Positions 9,492 to 17,063 of a DNA stretch of 37,775 nucleotides are shown here, piece by piece. Made by a program: the position numbers and the translations under genes. Below the pieces are notes generated by a model that had not been told where the DNA came from, searched no databases, and worked only from the letters and a program-made list of their open reading frames with translations. How positions within the stretch are numbered: position 1 is the first letter of the stretch; each line of letters starts with the position of its first letter. Location of the stretch: positions 1 to 37,775 of the forward strand of contig DASSZD010000018.1 in the NCBI GenBank assembly GCA_035702985.1, in the 5' to 3' direction. Source of the stretch: JAKAXG01 sp035702985. GTDB lineage: Bacteria; Actinomycetota; Acidimicrobiia; Acidimicrobiales; Palsa-688.

Positions 9492-11116
9492 GGCAGCCTG
9501 CGATCCGAGAACCGGTCGCGCAGGTTCTTCTTGGAGAACTTGCCGACCGACGTCTTCGGCACCTCGTCGATGAACTCGATCACCTCGGGCAGCCACCACC
9601 TGGCCACCCGCGGTTCCAGCCACGCCCGCAGCTCATCGGCGGTGAGGGCTTCCCCGGGCTTGAGCACCACGCAGGCCATGGGCCGCTCCATCCACTTCTC
9701 CGACGGCACGGCGATGACGGCGGCCTCGGCCACCGCCGGGTGGCCCATGATCTCGTTCTCCAGGTCCACCGACGAGATCCATTCACCGCCGGACTTGATG
9801 AGGTCCTTGGTGCGGTCCACCAGCCGCACGTAGCCGTCGGGGGTGACCACGCCCACGTCCCCGGTGCGCAGCCACCCGTCGGCGGTGAACTGGCTGTCGC
9901 CGCGGGGGTCGTTGTAGTACCGCCTGGCGATCCACGGGCCGCGGACCTGCACCTCCCCGCTGGTCTCGCCGTCCCAGGGCAGCTTCTCGCCGCTGTCGGG
10001 GTCGGCGATGCGCAGCTCCACCATGGGGGCGGCCACGCCCTGGGTGGCCCGGACGTCGGCCAGCTCGTCGTCGCTGCCCCCGGCCCGGTTGCTGCGTATG
10101 ACCGCCACGGTGGCGACGGGGCTGGTCTCGGTCATGCCCCACGCCTGCATGATGGGCAGGCCGACCTCCTGGCGGTACGACTCGGACAGGGCCCGGGGCA
10201 CGGCCGAACCCCCGCACACGACGGCCCGCAGATGGTGGGGCCGGCCGGCCAGGTGCTCCTTGGCGCCCATCCAGATGGTAGGGACGCCGGCGGCCACGGT
10301 CACCTGCTCGTCGATGATCAGCTTGGCTATGGCCAGCGGTGACAGGTCGGCGCCCGGGAAGACCACGTCGGAGCCGGCCATCACCGATCCCTGGCACAGT
10401 CCCCAGGCGTTGGCGTGGAACATCGGGACCACCGGCAGGACCACGTCGGACTCGCGCACCCCGACCGAGTCGGCGAGCAGGAGGGCCGTCGAGTGCAGCA
10501 CCACCGACCGGTGGGAGTAGAGCACGCCCTTCGGGTCGCCGGTGGTACCGCTCGTGTAGCACATCGACGCCGCCCGGTTCTCGTCGGTGACCACCCCGAA
10601 CGGGTGGGGCCGGGCGCCGGCCAGCAGCTCCTCGTAGTCGCGGATGCGGTCATCCTGGGGCAGGGGCGGGACGTCGACCTTGCCGACGGTGTCGTCCATC
10701 ACCACCACGTGGCGCACGGTCTTGCACTCGTCGATGAGCGGCCACAGCAGCGGGACCAGGCTGCGGTCGATGAAGATCACCTCGTCCTCGGCGTGGTTGG
10801 CGATGTAGGTGATCTGCTCGGCGAACAGCCGGATGTTGAGGGTGTGCAGCACCCGCCCGGTGCACGGCGCGGCGAAGTACAGCTCGAGATGCCGGGAGGT
10901 GTTCCAGGCGAAAGTGGCCACCCGGCCGTCCTCGCTGATGCCCAGGTCGTCCAGGACGGTGCCCAGCCGCCGGGTCCGGTCCGCCCACTCGCGGTATGTG
11001 ATGCGCTCCACCCCCGACGGGGTGGCGGTCAGGAGGCGCTTGTCGGGCCACAGCTGCTCGGCCCGGTTGAAGATCATGTCCAGCGTGAGCGGTACGTCCT
11101 GCATCAGGCCCTGCAT
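9488..11116 (-). CDS. Long-chain acyl-CoA synthetase family protein
   Basis: A 542-residue AMP-forming ligase. It carries CYTSGTTGDPKGVLYSH (P-loop), WGMTETSPV (adenylate-binding), GWLRTGDVGVVTPDGYVRLVDRTKDLIKSGGEWIS and PKTSVGKFSKKNLR with the catalytic Lys. The FHANAWG and the IKSGGEWISS motifs are those of medium/long-chain fatty-acid-CoA ligases of the AlkK/FadD type. The start ATG at 11116 follows GGGAGG at a spacing of six. The frame is open upstream to 11878 only as a shadow of the divergent oxidase gene. It heads a minus-strand unit with the SRPBCC gene (4-bp overlap) and, further on, a second synthetase. Confidence 0.93.
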   Translation of the reverse strand: MQGLMQDVPLTLDMIFNRAEQLWPDKRLLTATPSGVERITYREWADRTRRLGTVLDDLGISEDGRVATFAWNTSRHLELYFAAPCTGRVLHTLNIRLFAEQITYIANHAEDEVIFIDRSLVPLLWPLIDECKTVRHVVVMDDTVGKVDVPPLPQDDRIRDYEELLAGARPHPFGVVTDENRAASMCYTSGTTGDPKGVLYSHRSVVLHSTALLLADSVGVRESDVVLPVVPMFHANAWGLCQGSVMAGSDVVFPGADLSPLAIAKLIIDEQVTVAAGVPTIWMGAKEHLAGRPHHLRAVVCGGSAVPRALSESYRQEVGLPIMQAWGMTETSPVATVAVIRSNRAGGSDDELADVRATQGVAAPMVELRIADPDSGEKLPWDGETSGEVQVRGPWIARRYYNDPRGDSQFTADGWLRTGDVGVVTPDGYVRLVDRTKDLIKSGGEWISSVDLENEIMGHPAVAEAAVIAVPSEKWMERPMACVVLKPGEALTADELRAWLEPRVARWWLPEVIEFIDEVPKTSVGKFSKKNLRDRFSDRRLP

Positions 11117-11227
11117 CAACACCCTCCCTGGGTCTGCGTGCCGTCGGTGACGATCAAGAGTGACGAGCATCTTCGCACGATCGCGAGCGCTGCGGGAGCG
11201 GGTCGGGGCGGCTACGGTTCGGTGGCC

Positions 11228-12553
11228 ATGGGTGGTTGGGGGAACTGGGCCGGCAACCAGACGGTGGCGGGTATCACCGTGGAACGGCCGGGCGACACCG
11301 AGGACGTGGCCGCGGTGGTGCGCCGGGCGGTGGCGTCGGGGTCCCGGGTGAAGGCGGTGGGCGCCGGGCACTCGTTCTCGGGGATAGCCCGGCCCGAGCA
11401 GGTCATGCTGGACCTGTCCGCCCTGCAGGGGCTGCACACCTTCGACCGTGACAGCGGGCTGGTGACGGTCGGGGCGGGGACCAGCCTGCGCCGGCTCAAC
11501 GACCTGCTGGCCGGGGTGGGGTTGGCCATGCCCAACCTGGGCGATATCGATGCGCAGAGCCTGGCCGGGGCCATATCCACCGGCACGCACGGCACCGGGG
11601 CCAAGTACGGGGGGCTGTCCGCGGCGGTGGCCGGTCTCGAGATGGTCATGGCCGACGGGTCGGTACTGACCTGCTCGCCGGCGGAGCAACCCGAGATGTG
11701 GTCGGCGGCCCGGGTGGGGCTGGGCGCCCTGGGGGTGATCACCCGGGTCACGCTGCGCTGCGTTCCCCTGTTCGCCCTGCGGGCGGAGGAGGGGCCGATG
11801 GGCCTGGACGAGCTGCTCGACCGATTCGACGAGCTGGTTGCCTCCTCGGACCACTTCGAGGCGTACTGGTTCCCCCACACCGGCCGGGCCCTGACCAAGC
11901 GCAACGCCCGGCTGCCGCTGGCCGAGGGACTGGACCGGCTGCCCGGCTGGAAGGAGTGGCTGAACGACGAGTTCCTCTCCAACCGGGTGTTCGGCTGGGT
12001 GGTGGAATTGGGAAAAAGGAAGCCGTCTCTCATCCCGGCCGCCAACGGGTTGGCAGCGCGCGCTCTCGGCTCCCGCAGCTTCACCGACCTGTCGTTCAAG
12101 GTGTTCACCTCCCCCCGCCGGGTCCGGTTCCGGGAGATGGAGCTGGCGGTGCCCCGTCCGGCCGCGGCCGTCGCCATCCGGGAGGTGGTGGACGCGGTGG
12201 AGTCCTCAGGCATGCACATCGCCTTCCCGGTGGAGTTACGGGTGGCCGCCGCCGACGACATCCCGCTGTCGACGGCGTCCGGCCGGGACAGCGCCTACCT
12301 GGCTTTCCACGTGCCGGCCTCGGTCGACCACCGGGAGTACTTCCGCCTGGTGGCCCGGGTGCTGGACGGCTACGGGGCCCGCCCGCACTGGGGGAAGATC
12401 CACGAGCTCGACGCCGAGCTGCTGCGCACCCGCTACCCCCGCTTCGACGAGTTCGTCCGCCTGCGCGACGCCGTCGATCCGCGCGGTTTGTTCTCCAACG
12501 GGTACCTCGACCGGGTGCTGGGTCCGGCCCCGGACAGCCCGCCGGCAGGCTGA
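11228..12553 (+). CDS. FAD-linked D-arabinono-1,4-lactone/alditol oxidase family protein
   Basis: Probable flavin oxidase of 441 residues that oxidises a sugar lactone or polyol. The N-terminal PCMH-type FAD domain contains VKAVGAGHSFSGIA, where His48 is the expected residue for covalent FAD linkage as in alditol oxidase and gulonolactone oxidase. ISTGTHGTG and ARVGLGALGVITRVTLRC follow. The C-terminal ALO domain ends with HWGKIHELD and DPRGLFSNGYLDRVLG, both family hallmarks. Start choice is between ATG 11228 and GTG 11222. TACGGT at 11213-11218 may be the -10 of a leaderless mRNA. It is divergent from the acyl-CoA synthetase across a 111-base gap. The donor substrate is not predictable. Confidence 0.9.
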   Translation: MGGWGNWAGNQTVAGITVERPGDTEDVAAVVRRAVASGSRVKAVGAGHSFSGIARPEQVMLDLSALQGLHTFDRDSGLVTVGAGTSLRRLNDLLAGVGLAMPNLGDIDAQSLAGAISTGTHGTGAKYGGLSAAVAGLEMVMADGSVLTCSPAEQPEMWSAARVGLGALGVITRVTLRCVPLFALRAEEGPMGLDELLDRFDELVASSDHFEAYWFPHTGRALTKRNARLPLAEGLDRLPGWKEWLNDEFLSNRVFGWVVELGKRKPSLIPAANGLAARALGSRSFTDLSFKVFTSPRRVRFREMELAVPRPAAAVAIREVVDAVESSGMHIAFPVELRVAAADDIPLSTASGRDSAYLAFHVPASVDHREYFRLVARVLDGYGARPHWGKIHELDAELLRTRYPRFDEFVRLRDAVDPRGLFSNGYLDRVLGPAPDSPPAG

Positions 12554-12583
12554 GCCGGGGCGCGCCGTCCCGACTCCCGGAGG

Positions 12584-12589
12584 CAGACT
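12584..12589 (+). promoter_or_regulatory. -10-like CAGACT before the ChrB-type gene
   Basis: CAGACT ends six bases before the GTG at 12596, the same spacing seen at other probable leaderless genes here. GGAGG at 12579-12583 lies 12 bases from the start, too far for a standard Shine-Dalgarno site, so either mode is possible. Confidence 0.3.
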
Positions 12590-12595
12590 GGCCGG

Positions 12596-13144
12596 GTGGG
12601 AGTCAACGGCGACAAGCGGCAGTGGCTGGTGCTGATCTACCGGGTGCCGTCCGAGCCCACCAGGCTGCGGGCCGCGGTGTGGCGCCGGCTGCGCAGCCTG
12701 GGCGCGGTGTACCTGCAGAACTCGGTGACGGCCCTGCCGGCCAGCCCCGGCGCCGAACGGGCCCTGCGCAAGCTGCGCCACGAGATCCTGGAGATGGGGG
12801 GCACGGCGGTGCTGCTGGACAGCACCGCCCTGGTCGGCGAGACGGAGGTGCTGACGGCCTTCCAGGCGGCGCGCGACGACGAGTACGACGAGATCGTGGA
12901 CCGCTGCCGGGACTTCCTGGCCCAGGTGGAGAAGGAGCACGTGGCCGAGCACTTCACCTTCGCCGAGCTGGAGGAGAACGAGGTGGACCTGGTCAAGCTG
13001 CAGAACTGGTTCGCCAAGGTCCGCGGGCGCGACGCCTTCGGGGCGGCCGGCCGGGCCGCCGCAGAGGCCGCCCTGGGTGAGTGCGCCCAGGCCCTGGAGC
13101 GCTACGCGACCCGGGTCTACGAGGCGGAGGCCGACGCCCACTGA
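12596..13144 (+). CDS. ChrB N-terminal domain-like protein
   Basis: A 182-residue protein resembling the N-terminal domain of ChrB, known from chromate-resistance loci. The segments QWLVLIYRVPSEPTRLRAAVWRRLRSLGAVYLQNSV and the later EHFTFAELEENEVDLVKLQNWFAKVRGRDAFG are typical. The ChrB C-terminal domain is absent, and no chrA transporter lies nearby, so a role in chromate resistance should not be assumed. Stand-alone versions of this domain are common in actinobacteria with unknown function. It starts 42 bases after the oxidase stop and ends 28 bases before a convergent minus-strand gene. Confidence 0.8.
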   Translation: MGVNGDKRQWLVLIYRVPSEPTRLRAAVWRRLRSLGAVYLQNSVTALPASPGAERALRKLRHEILEMGGTAVLLDSTALVGETEVLTAFQAARDDEYDEIVDRCRDFLAQVEKEHVAEHFTFAELEENEVDLVKLQNWFAKVRGRDAFGAAGRAAAEAALGECAQALERYATRVYEAEADAH

Positions 13145-13147
13145 ACG

Positions 13148-13168
13148 CGCCGGCATCCGGCCCCGGCG
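13148..13168. terminator. Small hairpin between convergent genes
   Basis: CGCCGG at 13148-13153 pairs with CCGGCG at 13163-13168 around a 9-base loop. It fills most of the 28-base gap between the stops of the ChrB-type gene and the 67-aa gene, so it could end transcription from both sides. The stem is short and has no T-run. Confidence 0.35.
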
Positions 13169-13172
13169 ACGG

Positions 13173-13376
13173 TCAGCGGCGGCGGGTGGCCCTGAGCAGG
13201 CTGACCGGCAGGAGGACGGCCACCGCCGCCGGCACGATCCACCAGGCCGGCACGGTGGTGCGGCTCACCGCGTAGGTGACCGCCAGGGCGATCACCACTC
13301 CCACCGCCACCCGCCAGTCGTCGCCGACGACGAAGTCGTACCAGAAGGCGGCGAAGGCCCTGATCCGGGCCGTCAC
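13173..13376 (-). CDS. Small membrane protein, 67 aa
   Basis: A 67-residue protein with two predicted membrane helices (about WRVAVGVVIALAVTYAV and WWIVPAAVAVLLPVSLL) and a basic C-terminal end, RATRRR. The N-terminus has the conserved-looking FAAFWYDFVVGDDW. Its GTG start at 13376 overlaps the stop of the upstream COG4280-like gene in GTGA, so the two are translationally coupled and probably act together in the membrane. I do not recognise a named family. GC-rich third positions support real coding. Confidence 0.7.
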   Translation of the reverse strand: MTARIRAFAAFWYDFVVGDDWRVAVGVVIALAVTYAVSRTTVPAWWIVPAAVAVLLPVSLLRATRRR

Positions 13377-14134
13377 CGGGCCGCTCCGGCCAGCGGGGCG
13401 GCGTTGTCCCGGGCGGACGGCCGCAGCAGCACGGTCAACCCGATGCCCATGGCGGCGAGCGCCGGGACCAGGACCAGCAGGGCGGCGTCGTTGCCGGGCC
13501 AGTGGGCCCCCGCCCCCTCGGCCCCCCAGAAGGTGCCGAAGGCGGTGAGCATGACGCCCACGGCGAACTTCATGGTGTTCTCCGGGACCCGGGCCAGCGG
13601 GGCGCGGACGGCCACCCCCACCACGGTGACCGCCACGACGGCGGCGCCGGCGGCGATGGCGGCCAGCGGGATGTCGTGCTGGTTGCTGCCGAAGGTGAGG
13701 GCGATGAAGGCCACCTCCAGCCCCTCCAGGACCACGCCCTTGAAGGCCAGGGTGAACGAGTACCAGTCCTTGACCGCCGCCACCGAGCGGGCGGAGGCCC
13801 GCTGGGCCTCCTCCAGTTGCTCCCGGTAGATCCGGTCCTCGTCGTGCAGGGCCTTGTGACCGCTGGCCCGCAGCACCGCCTTGCGCAGCCACTGGAAGCC
13901 GAAGATGAGCAGCAGCCCGCCGACCACCAGCCTCAGCGCCTGCAACGGCACCGCCGACAGGGCCGGTCCGAGGACGGCGATGACGGCGGCCAGCACAACC
14001 AGCCCGGCGCCCACCCCCTTGAGGGCGGAGCCCCAGTCCCGGGCGGTGCCGGCCGCCAGCACGATGGTGGTGGCCTCCACCGCCTCGACGGCGCAGGCCA
14101 GGAAGACGGCCAAGAACAGCGCAGCGGCGGTCAC
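13373..14134 (-). CDS. COG4280-like polytopic membrane protein
   Basis: A 253-residue integral membrane protein with about six or seven hydrophobic segments. It carries two acidic intramembrane motifs, AVEAVEATTIVLAAG near the N-terminus and VVLEGLEVAFIALTFGSNQ in the middle. Paired glutamate motifs of this kind recall cation transporters such as the GDT1/TMEM165 group, but true E-x-G-D motifs are absent. I place it with the uncharacterised COG4280 membrane proteins. A cytoplasmic loop around residues 85-115 is charged (HDEDRIYREQLEEAQR). The GTG at 14134 starts 10 bases after the ATPase stop. The small membrane protein downstream overlaps it. A TAACAG-N2-GTTAC site sits 24 bases upstream. 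Confidence 0.75.
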   Translation of the reverse strand: MTAAALFLAVFLACAVEAVEATTIVLAAGTARDWGSALKGVGAGLVVLAAVIAVLGPALSAVPLQALRLVVGGLLLIFGFQWLRKAVLRASGHKALHDEDRIYREQLEEAQRASARSVAAVKDWYSFTLAFKGVVLEGLEVAFIALTFGSNQHDIPLAAIAAGAAVVAVTVVGVAVRAPLARVPENTMKFAVGVMLTAFGTFWGAEGAGAHWPGNDAALLVLVPALAAMGIGLTVLLRPSARDNAAPLAGAAR

Positions 14135-14144
14135 GATCCGAACC

Positions 14145-15290
14145 TCATGCCGGAATCCTAACAGCTGTTACTTCTCTGCTGTTACGAGTTTGGGGGACAT
14201 CGGTGTCCTCGGGGTAGGCGACGCACCCGGAGGGGGCCAGGTCGAGTACCACCCGGGCGCCGCGGGGGTGACGGCGGTCGTCGAAGATGCCGGTGAGCAT
14301 GTGGTCCCCGCACCGCACCACGTGGTCGTAACCCCGGCCCCGGTAGGCCACGTCGACCACGGTGGCGGTCAGGCCGGGAGCACTGGGGGCCGGCTGGCCT
14401 ATGCGGACGGCGGCCGGGCGGATGGCCACCCGTACCGGGTCCCCCTGGTGCAGCCGGCCGTGGTGGCGGCCGCGGACCTCGCATCCGCTCACCGTGATGC
14501 CGACCTCGTCACCCGAGACCCGGGTCACCACTCCGGGCATCTCGCCGGCCAGGCCGGTGAAACGGGCCACGAAGCGGTTGGCCGGCCGGTGGTATATGTC
14601 CTCGGGGGGCCCGAACTGGACCAGCCGGCCGGCCTCGAGCACCCCGATCTGATCGGCCAGGGCGAAGGCCTCCGATTGGTCGTGGGTGATGTAGACGGCG
14701 GTGGCCCCGGTCTCGCGCGTCAGGGTGGAGATCTCGACCCGGAGGCGTTCCCGCAGGTCGGCGTCCAGGTTGGAGAGCGGCTCGTCGAACAGCAGCAGTC
14801 CGGGCCGGGCCACCACCGCCCGGGCCAGGGCCACCCGCTGCTGCTCCCCGCCGGACAGTTCGTGGGGATAGCGGTCGGCGTGGCCGGCCAGCCCCACCCG
14901 CTCCAGCACCTCGTGGGCCCGGCCCCGGGCGTCGGCCGTCCCTATCCGCAGGCGGCGCAGGGCGTAGCAGACGTTGCCCAGGGCGGTGAGATGGGGCCAC
15001 AGGGCGTAGTCCTGGAACACCATGGCCAGGTTGCGGCGCTCCGGCGGCAGGTGGCGCCGGGCGTCGGCGACCGCCTGCCCGTTGAGGGTGAGGCGGCCGG
15101 CGTCGATGCGCTCCACCCCGGCCAGGGACCGGATCAGGGTCGACTTTCCCGAACCGGAGGGACCCAGGAGGACCACGAACTGGCCGGCGCCGATGCGCAG
15201 GTCGATGTCGTGCAGGGCGGTGACCGGCCCGTACCGCTTGACCACCCCTTCGAAGCCGACCTCCAGCGGAGGGGACCCGGGGGAGCTCAC
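14145..15290 (-). CDS. ABC transporter ATPase (Fe3+/spermidine/AEP-type subfamily)
   Basis: The 381-residue ATPase powers the import system encoded just upstream. All motifs are intact: Walker A GPSGSGKST, Q-loop FQDYALWPHL, signature LSGGEQQR, Walker B LLLFDEP, D-loop and H-loop ITHDQSE. The C-terminal third is a TOBE-like regulatory domain, with IRPAAVRIG and VVDVAYRGRGYDHVV. The subfamily is that of FbpC, PotA and PhnT. The GTG at 15290 overlaps the permease stop in GTGA. Oddly, the last 16 or so codons use ACT, CGT, AGA, GTA, ACA, GTT, AGG and ATT, unlike the rest of the gene, and contain a palindrome. This tail looks like former promoter DNA read through. Confidence 0.93.
   Translation of the reverse strand: MSSPGSPPLEVGFEGVVKRYGPVTALHDIDLRIGAGQFVVLLGPSGSGKSTLIRSLAGVERIDAGRLTLNGQAVADARRHLPPERRNLAMVFQDYALWPHLTALGNVCYALRRLRIGTADARGRAHEVLERVGLAGHADRYPHELSGGEQQRVALARAVVARPGLLLFDEPLSNLDADLRERLRVEISTLTRETGATAVYITHDQSEAFALADQIGVLEAGRLVQFGPPEDIYHRPANRFVARFTGLAGEMPGVVTRVSGDEVGITVSGCEVRGRHHGRLHQGDPVRVAIRPAAVRIGQPAPSAPGLTATVVDVAYRGRGYDHVVRCGDHMLTGIFDDRRHPRGARVVLDLAPSGCVAYPEDTDVPQTRNSREVTAVRIPA
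14158..14185. promoter_or_regulatory. Candidate operator before the COG4280-like gene
   Basis: The 12-base perfect palindrome TAACAGCTGTTA (14159-14170) is followed by a second GCTGTTAC half-site (14178-14185), so that GCTGTTAC repeats with a 14-base period. On the minus strand TAGGAT at 14155-14160 could be a -10. The site lies 24 bases before the GTG at 14134. It nearly matches TAACAGTCGTTAC at 18224-18236, upstream of the binding-protein gene. Confidence 0.5.
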
Positions 15291-17059
15291 CGGGCCGTCC
15301 CGGTGCCGATCCGGCGCCAGCCCGCCGGGGCCAGCAGGCGGAACAGCCCCCAGGCCGCGGCCACCACCACCAGGGCGAAGAGCACGGCTATCACTTCCAT
15401 TGCGGTACCACCTCCGAAGTCGTAGTTGGCCAGGGCGTGCTCGATCCCCACCGACACCGGCGGGTGGTTCGGGGGGTACAGGAGCTGCGAGACCGGCAGC
15501 TCCAGCAGCGTCCCGGCGAAGGTGAGGACCCACGCCGCCACCAGAGGCCGGGCCAGGACCGGCAGGACGGTGCGAAACCAGGTCGCGGCCGCCCCCGACC
15601 CGTGCACCCGGCCGGCCTCGGCCAGGGAGTTCTGCACCTGGCTCACCGGGCCGAGCAGCACCCGGGTGGTGGACGGCAGGGCGGTGGCCAGGTAGCCGAG
15701 CACCAGGAGGGTGCTGGTCTCGTACAGGTGTACGCCCAGATGGTTGGTGACCGGCAGGTTGTAGGTGAATATGTAGCCGGCGGCGAACACGATTCCCGGC
15801 AGCGCCACCGCCGTCAGGAGCATCAGGTCCAGCATCCGCGAGCTGACCCGGCCCTGGCGGGCGCCGAGCAGGCGGGCCGACACGGCGGCCATGACCACCG
15901 TCAGGGTGCCGGCGGTCAGGGCCATCCGGGCCGAGAACATGAGCGGCCCCCGCAGGGCGCCGGTGTCGAGCACCCGCCGGTAGTTGGCCAGCGTGAAGCC
16001 GTGGCTGCCCACCAGCGACCCGAGACCGTTGATGAGCGAAGCCGACACCGCCCCGAAGGTCGGCACCCCGAGGGCGGTGATGACCAGGAGGGCCATGCAG
16101 GCGACGGCGGCGACCTTTTTCCCGCTGGACAGACGGGACCTGCGGGCCGGCCGGCTGCGACCTCCCAGCACCCGGTAGCTCCGCCCCTTCAACGCCCGGG
16201 ACTGGGCCAGCAGCGCCAGGCCGGCCATGCCCATCAGGATCCACCCCACCGCCGCGGCCACCGGGAAGTTGACCGGGAAGGCCTCGATGGAGTTGTACAG
16301 CAGGAAGGTGGCCACCGGGAAGTGGGCGGCGCTGGCCAGGGTGTCGGCCACGCCGAAGTCGCTGATGGACTCGGCGAACACGATGGCCAGGGCCGACCAC
16401 ACGGCGGGCGCCAGGAGGGAGATGACGATGCGCATGGCGTCCCGGCTGCTGCCACCGTGGACCCGGGCGGCCACCTCGAACTCCTCGCCGAGGCCGCGGA
16501 GAGCCCCCGAGATGGCCAGGAAGGCGAACGGTACGCCTTTGACGGCCAGGACCACGATCACCCCGAACGGCCCGTAGAAGAGCGAGCGGAAGGCGCCGGG
16601 ATGCAGGCCCAGGACGTCGAGCACGCCCATCGGCTCCAGCAGCCGCTGCCAGCCCAGCGCCACCAGGTAGGACGGGGCCAGCAGCAGGGCGTACATGGCC
16701 CCTGACCACAACCGGCGGCCGGGCACGTCGGTGCGCAGCACCAGCCACGCCACCGCGAACCCGATGGCGGTGGCCGCCAACGCGCTGGCCACGCCCACCA
16801 TCAGCGAGTCGAGCACCCCGGTCAGCAACGTGCCCGACAGGGCCTGGCGGAACCCCTGCAGGGTGAACCACTGCGGGCCGGCGTCGAACAGGCGGGGGGA
16901 GAAGGCCACCGCCAGGAACAGCACGATGGGCAGTACCAGGATGGCCACGATGACCAGCCAGAACAGCGCCAGGGGGGCGTTACCCCAGCGGGACAGGGCC
17001 AGTCGGGCCCGGTCCCCCCACGCCTGGCGCGGGGGGACCGTGTCCAGTGCGATGGTCAC
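15287..17059 (-). CDS. ABC transporter permease with two fused permease domains
   Basis: A 590-residue membrane protein in which two binding-protein-dependent permease domains are joined, as in FbpB/SfuB and PhnU2-type systems. About twelve hydrophobic segments are visible, six per half. Each half has an EAA-type loop that contacts the ATPase: EEFEVAARVHGGSSRDAMRI near 190-210 and NSLAEAGRVHGSGAAATWF in the second half. A basic linker, RSRPARRSRLSSGKK, lies between the halves at about 303-317. One such polypeptide can form the whole channel. The GTG at 17059 begins four bases after the binding-protein stop, and the stop overlaps the ATPase start. The substrate class (iron, phosphonate, thiamine or other) is not decided by the sequence. 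Confidence 0.92.
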   Translation of the reverse strand: MTIALDTVPPRQAWGDRARLALSRWGNAPLALFWLVIVAILVLPIVLFLAVAFSPRLFDAGPQWFTLQGFRQALSGTLLTGVLDSLMVGVASALAATAIGFAVAWLVLRTDVPGRRLWSGAMYALLLAPSYLVALGWQRLLEPMGVLDVLGLHPGAFRSLFYGPFGVIVVLAVKGVPFAFLAISGALRGLGEEFEVAARVHGGSSRDAMRIVISLLAPAVWSALAIVFAESISDFGVADTLASAAHFPVATFLLYNSIEAFPVNFPVAAAVGWILMGMAGLALLAQSRALKGRSYRVLGGRSRPARRSRLSSGKKVAAVACMALLVITALGVPTFGAVSASLINGLGSLVGSHGFTLANYRRVLDTGALRGPLMFSARMALTAGTLTVVMAAVSARLLGARQGRVSSRMLDLMLLTAVALPGIVFAAGYIFTYNLPVTNHLGVHLYETSTLLVLGYLATALPSTTRVLLGPVSQVQNSLAEAGRVHGSGAAATWFRTVLPVLARPLVAAWVLTFAGTLLELPVSQLLYPPNHPPVSVGIEHALANYDFGGGTAMEVIAVLFALVVVAAAWGLFRLLAPAGWRRIGTGTAR

Positions 17060-17063
17060 CCGG

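Noticed and set aside
12596..13144. Chromate-resistance locus
   Set aside because: Only the ChrB N-domain is present. No ChrA-type transporter or ChrB C-domain is seen in the window.
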